Source of the DNA: Streptomyces brasiliensis
GTDB taxonomy: Bacteria; Actinomycetota; Actinomycetes; Streptomycetales; Streptomycetaceae
NCBI RefSeq assembly: GCF_014647875.1
Contig: NZ_BMQA01000071.1
Coordinates: forward strand, 1-32,477
Direction: 5' to 3'
DNA: 32,477 bases
Shown: in pieces, positions 1 to 7,162 of the stretch
Numbering within the stretch: the stretch's first letter is position 1
How the letters are laid out: each line of letters starts with the position of its first letter
The notes under the pieces: generated by a model
Databases searched by the model: none
The model's input: only the letters and a program-made list of their open reading frames with translations
Told to the model about the DNA's origin: nothing
Position numbers and translations under genes: made by a program

Positions 1-310
1 CGAACCACAGCAACACAGTTCATAGCCGCACATTCGTTTCATTTGACTTGACAGCTACCGGGACGTTCGCTGTCTCTGTCTGGCCGCGTGGGCGAATCTG
101 GCCAGAGGATGGCCACAGGGGGCTGATGCGGCCCCCAGGACAGCCTTGAGGCGCTCGCGTTCGATCACCGCTTTAGGAGCGAGGTTGGGTGGTCGGCGGC
201 GTGACCTGCGCGTCCCGCGCCCCGAACGATGCCCGGTGGTGGCTCCGGGGCTGCCCGTGGTTCCCCGTTGTTCCCCGCTCGATCTGGCACGGATGTGGCT
301 CGGGCGGTGG
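1..310. other. No convincing gene; edge of element scar region
   Basis: I see no open frame with recognisable protein content here. The first 55 bases are AT-richer and contain a TTGACTTGACAG stretch that could be a plus-strand promoter element, but no plus-strand gene follows it closely. A short block near 258-285 (GTTCCCCGTTGTTCCCCGCT) resembles blocks near 1050 and 1645 that lie beside the two tRNA-like scars, so this stretch is probably part of the same mobile-element debris. Confidence 0.4.
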
Positions 311-790
311 CTACGGGTTGAGGTCCTGGCGTTCGGCTTCCTCGTCCGGGCAGCGGAAGGCGTGGGCCGGAATGACGGGATCACTAGGAAGCGGGTCTAT
401 GACCCGGACCCTGACCGCGATCACGGTCGGGGCGTGTGGAGTCGGGGCCTTCATGAGGCGCCAGCGATAGCGCTCGGGGACCTCCTTCGCCGGCTGCTCG
501 TCAATCTCCAGGTCCACCCACCGCTCGTAGTAGGTCGGGTAGCGGCGCACCTCTTCACGACACCTGCGGCAGGTCGCGGGTCCGCTCGTCTGCACCCCCT
601 CTGCTTCCTCCTCGTCCGCGGTCGGAAGCCGCGGTGCCGTGGCTCCCTCGACGGCCGCAAGACCGTTGGCGAGACAGTTCCAGCACCTTTCGCACAGCTC
701 GGCCATCAGATCGATAAGGCCGCGACTGCGCACCGTGGGGTCACGTCTCTGACAGGACTGGCATACGGCTCGACCGCTTGAAGCTGCCAT
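311..790 (-). CDS. DUF6083-type cysteine-rich protein
   Basis: This is a 159-residue protein of the actinobacterial DUF6083 type, function unknown. An N-terminal pair of CxxC motifs (CQSCQRR and CERCWNC) and a central CRRCREEVRRYPT motif suggest two treble-clef or zinc-ribbon-like metal sites. After the last cysteines comes the family core, with YERWVDLEI and VPERYRWRLM. I chose the ATG at 790, giving MAASSGRAVCQSC; the frame stays open to 1093 but there runs through a tRNA-like sequence and a hairpin, so that extension is unlikely to be coding. Genes of this family are often scattered in accessory regions, which fits the tRNA-like scar just upstream. Family assignment is from recalled conserved motifs; no function is inferred. 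Confidence 0.75.
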   Translation of the reverse strand: MAASSGRAVCQSCQRRDPTVRSRGLIDLMAELCERCWNCLANGLAAVEGATAPRLPTADEEEAEGVQTSGPATCRRCREEVRRYPTYYERWVDLEIDEQPAKEVPERYRWRLMKAPTPHAPTVIAVRVRVIDPLPSDPVIPAHAFRCPDEEAERQDLNP

Positions 791-886
791 ATGTCCGAGG
801 GTGAGTGAATCTGCCTGGATGTCGGTAGGGCGCGAATTGGCCGTCTTAGCAGCCAACGAGGGACTTGGAACCTCCTCTCTCGCCAT

Positions 887-969
887 CCGACCTGCTGAGG
901 TCACCGCGTACGGTCTTGAAAACCGTCGTGGCAGCGATGTCACCGTGGGTTTAAATCCCACCGCCTCCG
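887..969 (+). pseudogene. Decayed class II tRNA-like sequence (Ser-TGA or Sec-like), 3' half intact
   Basis: From 910 to 969 the sequence folds like the 3' part of a class II tRNA. The anticodon stem is 910-914/922-926, with loop CTTGAAA that would place TGA at 917-919. A long variable arm has a 6-bp stem (928-933/938-943, one G-T pair) and a 4-base loop. The T stem is 945-949/957-961. The acceptor 3' strand CGCCTCC is followed by G at 969. A possible D arm with a 4-base loop lies at 889-902. Against a working tRNA: no matching GGAGGCG strand exists upstream, the T loop is TTTAAAT instead of TTCAAAT, and there is no encoded CCA. A retained 3' half with a lost 5' half is the pattern left by integrases that use tRNA genes. 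Confidence 0.5.
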
Positions 970-982
970 CTGGCTGAGTAGT

Positions 983-1025
983 GAGAACGGCCCCTGACCA
1001 GGTAACTCGGTCAGGGGCCGTTCTC
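983..1025 (+). terminator. Strong hairpin, probable terminator
   Basis: A perfect 17-bp stem (983-999 with 1009-1025, GAGAACGGCCCCTGACC) closes a 9-base loop. It follows the tRNA-like sequence by 13 bases, as terminators commonly follow streptomycete tRNA genes. No T-run follows, which is normal for high-GC genomes. Confidence 0.7.
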
Positions 1026-1049
1026 GTGGGCATCGTCCGCCAGCGACCG

Positions 1050-1093
1050 CCGTTCCCCGCTGTTTCCTGACCGAACGGGCATGGAAGGGGCAC
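1050..1093. repeat. Short block repeated beside both tRNA-like scars
   Basis: The block around 1050-1093 (…CGGGCATGGAAGGGGCAC) recurs at about 1661-1699 (…CGGGCACGGAAGGGGCAC), and a GTTCCCCG-rich lead-in is shared by both and by 258-285. Each copy is near a tRNA-derived sequence. This suggests related element ends rather than coding sequence. The surrounding 1026-1365 shows no convincing gene. Confidence 0.5.
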
Positions 1094-1365
1094 GCCGACT
1101 GGCCATCTCTAGACGGCAAGCAGCCCGGCGAGCATCAAAGCTGCGACCGCAGAGAAGACCCGCGGTTTCCTCCAGCCCGGTCCCGAAGCCTGGCGGGTCA
1201 GCTCCCAGATGCCCACCAGACTGCCACCTAGGCCCAGCGCGCTCCGCAGCAGGAATATGGCGGTGTGCACAAGAGCCTCCAGTAGCCTTCGAACGGACTG
1301 GAAGGCTATCCCTGTGGCTGCATCTCCGGAAGAAGTCCATGATCCGGTTTATGTACGCCCCGACT

Positions 1366-1410
1366 GGTGGGGCTGACAGGCCTTGAACCTGTGGCCTCAT
1401 CCTTATCAGG
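1366..1410 (-). other. 3' half of tRNA-Ile(GAT): attachment-site scar
   Basis: On the minus strand this reads as the last part of a tRNA. The anticodon loop is CTGATAA (anticodon GAT), followed by the 3' anticodon stem GGATG and a 5-base variable loop AGGCC. The T stem is ACAGG/CCTGT around TTCAAGG. The acceptor strand CAGCCCC is followed by A and an encoded CCA (top-strand TGG at 1366-1368). The match to a tRNA stops abruptly at the anticodon loop: the five bases 5' of the loop cannot pair with GGATG. Tyrosine integrases of actinobacterial integrative elements cross over at or near this point and leave exactly this 3' half as an att site. Confidence 0.75.
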
Positions 1411-1568
1411 TCGGTCACGGGGGTCTGTCACCGTCGGCCAACGGCCCCTGCGCCTCGGTCGGTCGTCCACTGAAGTCCGGCGCCGACCGCTGCTGTTCGT
1501 GCTTGTTGGTGTCAGCCGCCGCACGTGGTCTTGACAAGCGCGGCTTTTACCGCCGGGCTGGAGCCCTA
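1391..1568. repeat. Direct repeat copy 1 (att-linked)
   Basis: This roughly 180-bp stretch is repeated imperfectly at about 2550-2735. Shared stretches include CCTCATCCTTATCAGGTC, CCGCTGCTGTTCGTGCTTGT and GGTCTTGACAAGCGCGGC. The repeat begins inside the tRNA-Ile 3' half and runs away from it. The interval between the copies holds only one gene, so the two look like attL- and attR-like ends of a reduced element or of two accreted elements. The remaining interval up to 1905 has no other convincing gene. Confidence 0.7.
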
Positions 1569-1905
1569 GTTTGGAAGAGTGCGTATGCGGATCCGTGCTG
1601 ACCTGGCGCGATGTTGACCTGCGCGAACGCAGGCGGCTCGCTGTTGTTCCCCGTAGCTCCCCGTTGGTCGCTGACCGTTCGGGCACGGAAGGGGCACAGC
1701 ACCCCAGGCCGTGAAGTTCCTCTCGGCGCAGGCGTCGGTTTCGTCAGTCTCAAGATCCACGGCCACGGTAAGTGGCCAGACGAGTTCTCCAGAGCGCTTG
1801 CTCGGCTTCCCGGAGTAGGCGGATGGACAGCGCGCCCCTGGTCCGCCATGCTGCCCGGACGATGATGCGCCAGTGCCGGCTGCATTGTGTGAGGGGTGGG
1901 AACTG

Positions 1906-2439
1906 ATGGAGCAATCGCAGGCCGGGGCTATACCGCCGGAGCGCATCCGCTACCGGTTGACGCGCCTCCAACGCGTGCTGCCTGCGCTGCCCAGCATCGT
2001 TATCCTCATGGCCTTGCAGGTCTTGTTCTGGTTGGACGGGGACCCGTTTGATCCTGTAGTGGTCTCAGTAGTCACCTTGCCGCTCGTGATGCTGATCACT
2101 TGGCGGCCCTTCGGGGTCACTCTCACGCAGTCGGCGGCCATCGTGCACAACTTCCGCCACCGGACCATCCCGTGGTCGAACGTCCAAGCCATCCGGATGG
2201 AGTCCTTCTTCGGAACCCGGACCGTCGTGATCTACGAAGCGGGCGGCCGCCGTACCCGTCTGCGGGCGCCGAACACCGGGTTCCTCAGCTGGGATCGCAG
2301 GTTCGAGGAGAAGTTCCACACCATCGGTAGATGGTGGATGGACCACCGCGGCCCGTACTGGGCTCCTGTTCCGCCGCCAGGGGCACAGTGGGGTGGCCCA
2401 CCGGCGTCCGACAGGAACCCTTACGCACCTCCCGCGTAG
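1906..2439 (+). CDS. PH-domain-like membrane protein (hypothetical)
   Basis: This 177-residue protein starts at an ATG preceded by a good ribosome binding site (GAGGGGTGGG, 5 bases upstream). Residues near 26-66 form two hydrophobic segments separated by a short charged turn (WLDGDPFD), then WRPFGVTLTQSAAIVHN and HRTIPWSNVQAIRMESFFGTRTVVIYEAGGRRTRLRAP. The hydrophobic hairpin followed by 'r.IPWsnV..I' and a short beta-rich domain is typical of streptomycete small PH-domain (bPH2-like) membrane proteins. The C-terminus is proline-rich. It sits alone between the two att-linked repeats and may be the last cargo gene of that element. Function is unknown. Confidence 0.7.
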   Translation: MEQSQAGAIPPERIRYRLTRLQRVLPALPSIVILMALQVLFWLDGDPFDPVVVSVVTLPLVMLITWRPFGVTLTQSAAIVHNFRHRTIPWSNVQAIRMESFFGTRTVVIYEAGGRRTRLRAPNTGFLSWDRRFEEKFHTIGRWWMDHRGPYWAPVPPPGAQWGGPPASDRNPYAPPA

Positions 2440-2530
2440 TCAGCAGCCGATCCCCGCACCCTCCGGGCGGCGGACAATGACTGGGTCAAGCCACAGGGCG
2501 TCGTCCATAGGTTGGAACAGCGCCTGTGCC

Positions 2531-2735
2531 GGACACAGACTTGAAGGTCTGGCCTCATCCTTATCAGGTCGATCATGGGGGCCTGTCAACGGCGATCAAC
2601 CGCCCCTGCGTCTCGGTCGATCGTCCACTGAGTTCTGGCATCGACCGCTGCTGTTCGTGCTTGTTGGTGTCAGCCGCTGGTGTCAGCCGCCGCATGCGGT
2701 CTTGACAAGCGCGGCCTTTTTCTATGGCCTGGAGC
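2531..2735. repeat. Direct repeat copy 2 with diverged tRNA-Ile-like end
   Basis: This copy carries the same CCTGATAAGGATGAGGCC segment (minus strand, 2551-2568) as copy 1. Beyond it the T-arm sequence is replaced by a different but self-complementary stem (CAGAC/GTCTG) and no CCA-bearing acceptor follows. Downstream on the top strand it matches copy 1, except for an extra GGTGTCAGCCGCT-type duplication near 2664-2690. The better-preserved tRNA half is copy 1. Confidence 0.65.
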
Positions 2736-2763
2736 GCCAGTGCCGCCGAACCGTGAGTACCGG

Positions 2764-3330
2764 TCACTGGGCCGAGACCACGACGGTCTTGGCCACCTTG
2801 TCGTGCAGCGCCTGTTGATAGGGCTTGTCCCACAGCAACCACAGGACGTTGATCAGCCAGAGGATCCCGAGGGCGGACGGGACGAACGCCGGAAGGACGT
2901 TGATCGCCCAGAGTGCCCATCCGGCGCCCGCGAGGACCCCCGGCAGGCCGTAGGCCGCGGCGCGCAGCCAGCCAGGCCAGCCGGCCGGGAGCGATCCGTC
3001 ATGGAGCATGCCGACCTGGATCTTCATCCACTGCTTGCCGAAGGTCCGGCCGCGGGTGGTAAGCAGGTAGCCGTCGTAGCCGATGTACACGAGCCAGAAG
3101 ATCACGCCCAGTAGTGCGCTCCACATATAGCTGAGGGCGGGGTGAGTGCGTTCGTAGATCCACACAACGACGTTGGAGGGGACTCCGATGATCATGACGT
3201 AGTCGATGATCCGCGCCAGAAGCCGCCGCCACCGGGCCGCCAGCGGTGGCATATCGGTCGGCGGACCGGGTACGTCAGGCTTCCCCCACAACGGCTCCTC
3301 GGAGCCCGGCATTGGCTGATCGGGACTCAT
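2764..3330 (-). CDS. RDD family integral membrane protein
   Basis: This 188-residue protein begins at ATG 3330; a TTG four codons further upstream is less likely. After about 35 proline-rich residues, the signature ARWRRLLARIIDYVMI provides the conserved Arg and first Asp in transmembrane segment 1. A second segment ends in GYDGYLLTTRGRTFGKQWMKIQV, which supplies the third RDD residue and the typical G.T.GK....KI block. Two further hydrophobic segments follow (LPGVLAGAGWALWAINVLP and ALGILWLINVLWLLW), ending in QALHDKVAKTVVV, the usual family C-terminus. RDD proteins are of mostly unknown function; some are implicated in ion transport. Nothing around it narrows the role here. Confidence 0.9.
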   Translation of the reverse strand: MSPDQPMPGSEEPLWGKPDVPGPPTDMPPLAARWRRLLARIIDYVMIIGVPSNVVVWIYERTHPALSYMWSALLGVIFWLVYIGYDGYLLTTRGRTFGKQWMKIQVGMLHDGSLPAGWPGWLRAAAYGLPGVLAGAGWALWAINVLPAFVPSALGILWLINVLWLLWDKPYQQALHDKVAKTVVVSAQ

Positions 3331-3442
3331 ACGTAGAGTCAAACCCGGCAGTCCTGACCACGCATGCGCCCAGACCCATGAGGGTGGTCACCTTCTGCCG
3401 TACCAGTGGCGTCCCACCTGCCCCAACCCACCACCTTCCCCA

Positions 3443-3593
3443 GCTCCCATCCTGTCCGCCGTCGACCCACACGCATGTGGAGCGGGCGTGGTTCATGGCG
3501 TCCAGGTGGAGCGCGCTACTGTACGAACGACCTGGACGCCATGGGCCGCGTCTGCTCGGCTCTGCCTGGGTTGACGGTGGATGGGATGGGAGC
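3443..3593. repeat. Long imperfect inverted repeat
   Basis: Arms of about 65 bases face each other across a 22-base centre. The innermost 14 bases (CATGGCGTCCAGGT at 3494-3507 with its complement at 3530-3543) pair perfectly. The outer part (GCTCCCATCC at 3443-3452 with 3584-3593) and the intervening sequence pair with scattered mismatches, many of them transitions. The interval from 3343 to 3724 has no convincing gene. Possible roles are a single-strand replication or transfer site of a former element, a structured RNA, or a decayed inverted duplication. The sequence does not decide between these. Confidence 0.7.
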
Positions 3594-3724
3594 ACCCTGC
3601 GCACGCCACTACGGCCCGCAGTCGGCGACGGTGCCCCCTCCATCCCGGTGCCGGTCGATCCCCCGCCGGAGGCATGTTCTTGATCGGGCCGCGCTATGCG
3701 GTGATCGACTCATGGTCACCGGCC

Positions 3725-4225
3725 CTATCCACATGTGGGCGCGCGTCGGCGCAGCGCGCGCGGAGCGGGCCGAAGGCAGGAGCGTCGCGCGGAGCGGAGC
3801 CGGGAAGCGCGCCCGGCGGAGCGGAGCGCAGCCGGGGCTTGAACCCGTGAAGAAGGTTGTTGCTCAGACGTAGTCGTGATGCGCCACAGGGGCGCGTCGT
3901 ACTGCTCCGGACGGCTGTTGAGCAGCAACTCGCGCAAGTCCTGGCGCTGGTTGCCGTTGAGGTGCAGGGCCTCGGTGATGTGGCGGAACGTCGTGTGGGT
4001 GACTCCGCGGCTTCGGGCGCTGGCCTCGAAGTGGTCCAGCTCGGCCAGGACTGCCTTCGGGTTCAGCTCCGTTGGCGGCTGCTCCTTGAGCCATGCGGCC
4101 TTGTTGCGCTCGTAGTCGATCTCCGAGTAGCCGCAGACTTCGCGGCTGAAGGTCTCGACCTGGTCCAGGCTGGTCGTTGTCGCGATCGCGCGGGCCAACT
4201 CGTTCCGGCTCAGCGTCTCGTCCAT
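3725..4225 (-). CDS. Hypothetical protein with GC-rich read-through tail
   Basis: I do not recognise this protein. From ATG 4225 (MDETLSRNELARAI) about 120 residues look like a genuine soluble, mainly helical domain, including REVCGYSEIDYERNKAAW and RHITEALHLNGNQRQDL. After SEQQPSS the composition changes to Arg/Ala/Pro-rich sequence encoded by a run of GCGGAGCG-like repeats (about 3740-3840). The original stop therefore seems lost and the frame reads into unrelated DNA. It is divergent from the GntR-integrase chimera and probably belonged to the same integrative element. A TTG at 4258 is an alternative start. Confidence 0.55.
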   Translation of the reverse strand: MDETLSRNELARAIATTTSLDQVETFSREVCGYSEIDYERNKAAWLKEQPPTELNPKAVLAELDHFEASARSRGVTHTTFRHITEALHLNGNQRQDLRELLLNSRPEQYDAPLWRITTTSEQQPSSRVQAPAALRSAGRASRLRSARRSCLRPAPRALRRRAPTCG

Positions 4226-4458
4226 GTCCACCTGGTGGACTGTTGGGCCGATCGCCAAGGCAGAGCAGCTGCGTCACCCTAGACCTACTTCGCCGGTGGG
4301 TCGGCATCCGGGAAGCGAGGGATACCTCACTGCGATCAGGTACCCCGATCACCCCCCCCGTGATCGAAAGCTGGCCACCGTACTCTCCTAGGCATGGCGG
4401 TGCAATGCACACTGGGGTACGCACGGTCAGGTAGAGAGCCACTAGGGAGGGGTACCGC

Positions 4459-4746
4459 GTGGCGCAGCAGGCCAGCCCTCGGGGGACCTTTATGCAGGTC
4501 GCGGAGGCAGTGAAAGCCAAGATTGAGGCAGATCCTGAGCTGACGCACCTGCCGGCCGCCGCAGATCTGATGCGCGATCACGACGTCTCGCGGGGGGTCG
4601 TGCTGCGTGCGTTCAAGTCGCTTGCGAAGGACGGCGTGGCTGCGGCCCTGACGCTACGCATTTACGCGCACCTCATGCCGAGCAGCCAGGAGCGGACGCG
4701 CACAGCGATCGCGACCGTCTACGACACGGCCCGACGTTCGGTCTGA
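4459..4746 (+). pseudogene. Chimera: GntR-type DNA-binding domain fused to integrase C-terminus
   Basis: The GTG start at 4459 has a strong ribosome binding site (AGGGAGGGG). Residues 1-59 are the winged-helix N-terminus of a GntR-family regulator of the kind that controls excision and transfer in Streptomyces integrative elements (PAAADLMRDHDVSRGVVLRAF). From about residue 61 the sequence becomes the end of a tyrosine recombinase: TLRIYAHLMPSS followed by ERTRTAI. Tyr69 matches the position of the catalytic tyrosine in that family. The effector domain of the regulator and nearly all of the integrase are missing, so one deletion has probably fused regulator gene and int in frame. It could still bind DNA but cannot recombine it. 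Confidence 0.8.
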
Positions 4747-4893
4747 CGGCCCACAGGCGGCCCACGGCCCCCTGCGGGGTTCCCAGTTGAGGCGAAACCG
4801 CTGGTGGGAGCCCTGCACGGCCGGGGGTTTGCTTCTCTGAGTCGGAGAAGACGGCGGCGTACCTCGCTTCTGTGGGCTAGGCGGCGTTGGGGC

Positions 4894-4942
4894 GCGGGGT
4901 GCGCGCGGCCATGGGTTCGTTGTGGCTGATCGCGCACCCCGC
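4894..4942 (-). terminator. Probable terminator of the NlpC/P60 gene
   Basis: A perfect 12-bp GC-rich stem (GCGGGGTGCGCG at 4894-4905 with its complement at 4931-4942) lies 14 bases beyond the stop of the minus-strand endopeptidase gene. Its loop contains a short secondary stem. The position supports a terminator. Confidence 0.7.
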
Positions 4943-4956
4943 GGCGGAGCCGCATG

Positions 4957-6018
4957 TCAGGCGGAGCCCTGCGCCGCCGCCGCGGGGCGCGCCTGATCTG
5001 GCCGTACGGCTCCCAGAATCGGGTTGGACGCGAGCGGGGAGAGTTTGATCCTTTCGCCCGGGCGGGGGGCCTGGATCACCGTGCCCTCGCCCACGTACAT
5101 CGCGACGTGCGTGGCCTCCGGGAAGTAGATCACCAGGTCGCCCGGGCGCAGGTTCTTGAGGGAGACCTTGGGGAGCCTCGCCCACTGTTCCTGGCTGGTG
5201 CGGGGGATTGGGGTGCCCGCGTGGTTCCAGGCCTGGGACGTCAGACCCGAGCAGTCGTACGACCCCGGGCCCTCAGCGCCCCACTGGTACGGCTTTCCGA
5301 GCTGGGCCTCCGCGTAGTGCACGGCCCTGTTGCCCTCCTGTGAGGGGGCCCGTTCGGCGCCGAGTGCGCCCGATGCCAGGAGTTCGTTCTGGGCGCCGGC
5401 GGTCTCGTTCTTCTCGAGGCGGGCGAGTTCGGTCAGCTGTTCGGCGCTGAGCGAGGCCAGCATCTGCTCCACGTTCGTCAGGCGGGCGCGGACGTCGTCG
5501 CGGTTCTTCTTCTGGCGTGCGGCGAGCGTGAGTTGGGTGTCGAGGGCCCTGCGGGCCTTGCGCGCCAGCTCGTCCGCCCGTTTCGTGCCGCCTGCGAGCC
5601 GGGCCGCCGTCTCGGCCCGCTCGCGCGCCAGCTCCCCGATCACATGGCGTTCGTCCAGCGCGTGCTGCGGATCGCGGGACAGCAGGAGCTGTACGTAGGC
5701 GGAGATGTCGGAGGTGTTCTGGTACTGCTGCCGGGCCAGGCGGCCGGCGGCGCCTCGGCTCTCCTGCAGCGACAGCCGGGCCTGGGCCAGCGCGCCGTCC
5801 AGCCGTGTCACCGCGGAACGCTGTTTCCTCAGCTTCACATCGGTGGCGTTGTAGGTCTCGGTGGCCTGTTCCGCCTGCCGGTAGAGCTTATGAAGGTCCG
5901 TCAGCAGGTCCTTCACCGGGCGCCGGGGTTCGGGTGCCGCCGCCGCGGGCAGCGGGACGAGGGCGGCCTGGGCCGCCACCGCAGCGGTACAGACCAGGCG
6001 AAGAAGCCTTCCTGACAT
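4957..6018 (-). CDS. Secreted NlpC/P60 peptidoglycan endopeptidase
   Basis: This 353-residue precursor starts with a signal peptide (LLRLVC…AAAAPEPR, cleavage near residue 28). Residues 35-215 form a long charged coiled-coil rich in Ala, Arg and Glu. The C-terminal NlpC/P60 domain (about 230-345) begins VHYAEAQLGKPYQWG and has catalytic Cys256 in YDCSGLT. His304 lies in ATHVAMYVGEGT after the family block LRPGDLVIYF. Such enzymes cleave the D-Glu/m-DAP or L,L-DAP peptide stem outside the membrane, and the coiled-coil often gates or localises them (RipA-like architecture). It is the last gene of a minus-strand run. I see no c-di-AMP riboswitch in the 108-base upstream gap. Confidence 0.93.
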   Translation of the reverse strand: MSGRLLRLVCTAAVAAQAALVPLPAAAAPEPRRPVKDLLTDLHKLYRQAEQATETYNATDVKLRKQRSAVTRLDGALAQARLSLQESRGAAGRLARQQYQNTSDISAYVQLLLSRDPQHALDERHVIGELARERAETAARLAGGTKRADELARKARRALDTQLTLAARQKKNRDDVRARLTNVEQMLASLSAEQLTELARLEKNETAGAQNELLASGALGAERAPSQEGNRAVHYAEAQLGKPYQWGAEGPGSYDCSGLTSQAWNHAGTPIPRTSQEQWARLPKVSLKNLRPGDLVIYFPEATHVAMYVGEGTVIQAPRPGERIKLSPLASNPILGAVRPDQARPAAAAQGSA

Positions 6019-6126
6019 GTCGTCACCTCCGGTGCGGGGGCGGTCCTTCCGCTTCCTGCCGCACCGAGATCATCACCACGCGCGCATACCATATTCGCCG
6101 AACGTGCGCGATTCGGCGCAACCCGG

Positions 6127-6459
6127 TCACCCGTCCGCGTCATCCGGCTTGCCGGACGGCGTGGCGTCTGGATCGGTGTCCCGTTTCGACCAGGGCAGAC
6201 GGAGGCCGCCGGCTCGCTTGCCCTCGGGGTCGTACGTGTACTTCCACCCCTGCACCAGGCCGAGCCGCTTGCTGTGCCCACGGGGCTCGCGGCGGTAGAC
6301 GAGGACGGTGGGCGGGCCGCCGTGCGCGTCCGGGACCGGGATGCGGTACGTCTTCGGAGGGTTTCCGGTGGGGCCCACCAGTACGGCGAGCACGCGGCCG
6401 TCCATGGGGCCGCCCTCGAAGGGGGTGTCCTGTTTCTTCACGGCACCAGTCTCAGACAT
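6127..6459 (-). CDS. Small conserved hypothetical protein
   Basis: This 110-residue soluble protein begins MSETGAVKKQDTPFEGGPMDGRVL and has a central segment with PKTYRIPVPDAH, VLVYRREPRGHSKRLGL and WKYTYDPEG. I recognise it only as a streptomycete conserved hypothetical. Its start overlaps the end of the upstream tetR-type gene by 8 bases, so translation is probably coupled to the regulator. No catalytic motif is visible. Confidence 0.75.
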   Translation of the reverse strand: MSETGAVKKQDTPFEGGPMDGRVLAVLVGPTGNPPKTYRIPVPDAHGGPPTVLVYRREPRGHSKRLGLVQGWKYTYDPEGKRAGGLRLPWSKRDTDPDATPSGKPDDADG

Positions 6460-7105
6460 CCGCCGCCAGGTCGGCGACGAGCGTGGCGGTCTGCGGGTCG
6501 CGGCCCGCGGTGACCGTGAGCGCGGCCACGAACTGCTCCACCAGCCAGTCTCGCAGCTCGTCGGCCGGGGGCTGCTTGTCCTCGTCGAGCCAGATGAGGG
6601 AGGCCGCCTCCACGGCCGTGATCCACATCCGGACGGTCATGCGCAGCCGGGGGCCGGGGTCCGTGATGCCGAGGTGGCGGTAGATGTGCACGGCCGCGGC
6701 GCGGCGCACGCCGTCGACGATGGCGGTGGTACGGCTGGTCTCCACGACGCTGCCGCCCTGGAGCAGCGCGCTGAAGCCGGTGTCGTGCTCGTCGACGAAG
6801 GCGAGGTAGCGGTCGAGCGCACGGGCGAGGCGGGGCATCCGGGGGCCCTGGTGCGGCTCGTCGAAGCACTGCTCCAGTTCCTCGGCGGCGGACCGGAGGG
6901 CGGCCTCGTACAGCTGCTGCTTGCCGCCGGGGAAGTAGCGGTACACGAGGGGCCTGGACACCCCGGCCGCCTCCGCCACGTCGTCGAGGGACACGTCCTC
7001 TGGCGCGCGGTGCGCGAACAGGGTCAGCGCGGCGTCGAGGAGCTGGTTGCGCCGCTCCTCGACGCTGAGGCGACGGTAGGCGGGGGTGGGTGCCTGCGGG
7101 CTCAT
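6452..7105 (-). CDS. TetR/AcrR family transcriptional regulator
   Basis: This 217-residue protein has the TetR helix-turn-helix in residues ~15-62: RRNQLLDAALTLFAHR, then VSLDDVAEAAGVSRPLVYRYFPGGKQQLY. The remainder is a helical ligand-binding and dimerisation domain without an obvious family label. It lies 57 bases downstream of the AurF-like gene on the same strand. A palindrome in the gap between the two di-iron genes (8147-8172) is a plausible binding site, so it probably represses the di-iron pair and itself in response to a small hydrophobic or aromatic molecule. The target assignment is inferred from position. Confidence 0.93.
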   Translation of the reverse strand: MSPQAPTPAYRRLSVEERRNQLLDAALTLFAHRAPEDVSLDDVAEAAGVSRPLVYRYFPGGKQQLYEAALRSAAEELEQCFDEPHQGPRMPRLARALDRYLAFVDEHDTGFSALLQGGSVVETSRTTAIVDGVRRAAAVHIYRHLGITDPGPRLRMTVRMWITAVEAASLIWLDEDKQPPADELRDWLVEQFVAALTVTAGRDPQTATLVADLAADV

Positions 7106-7162
7106 GCCCCGCAGGGTAATCGCTGAGGGTCCGCACGGCTGAGGGCCGGCCCGGCCGCCTGC

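Noticed and set aside
3830..3860. T-arm-like sequence (minus strand GGGTTCAAGCCCC)
   Set aside because: No acceptor, anticodon or variable arm lies around it, so chance similarity in GC-rich DNA is more likely.
6019..6126. c-di-AMP (ydaO) riboswitch before the NlpC/P60 gene
   Set aside because: The gap is only 108 bases and lacks the conserved riboswitch core; streptomycete wall-hydrolase genes often have one, but not here.
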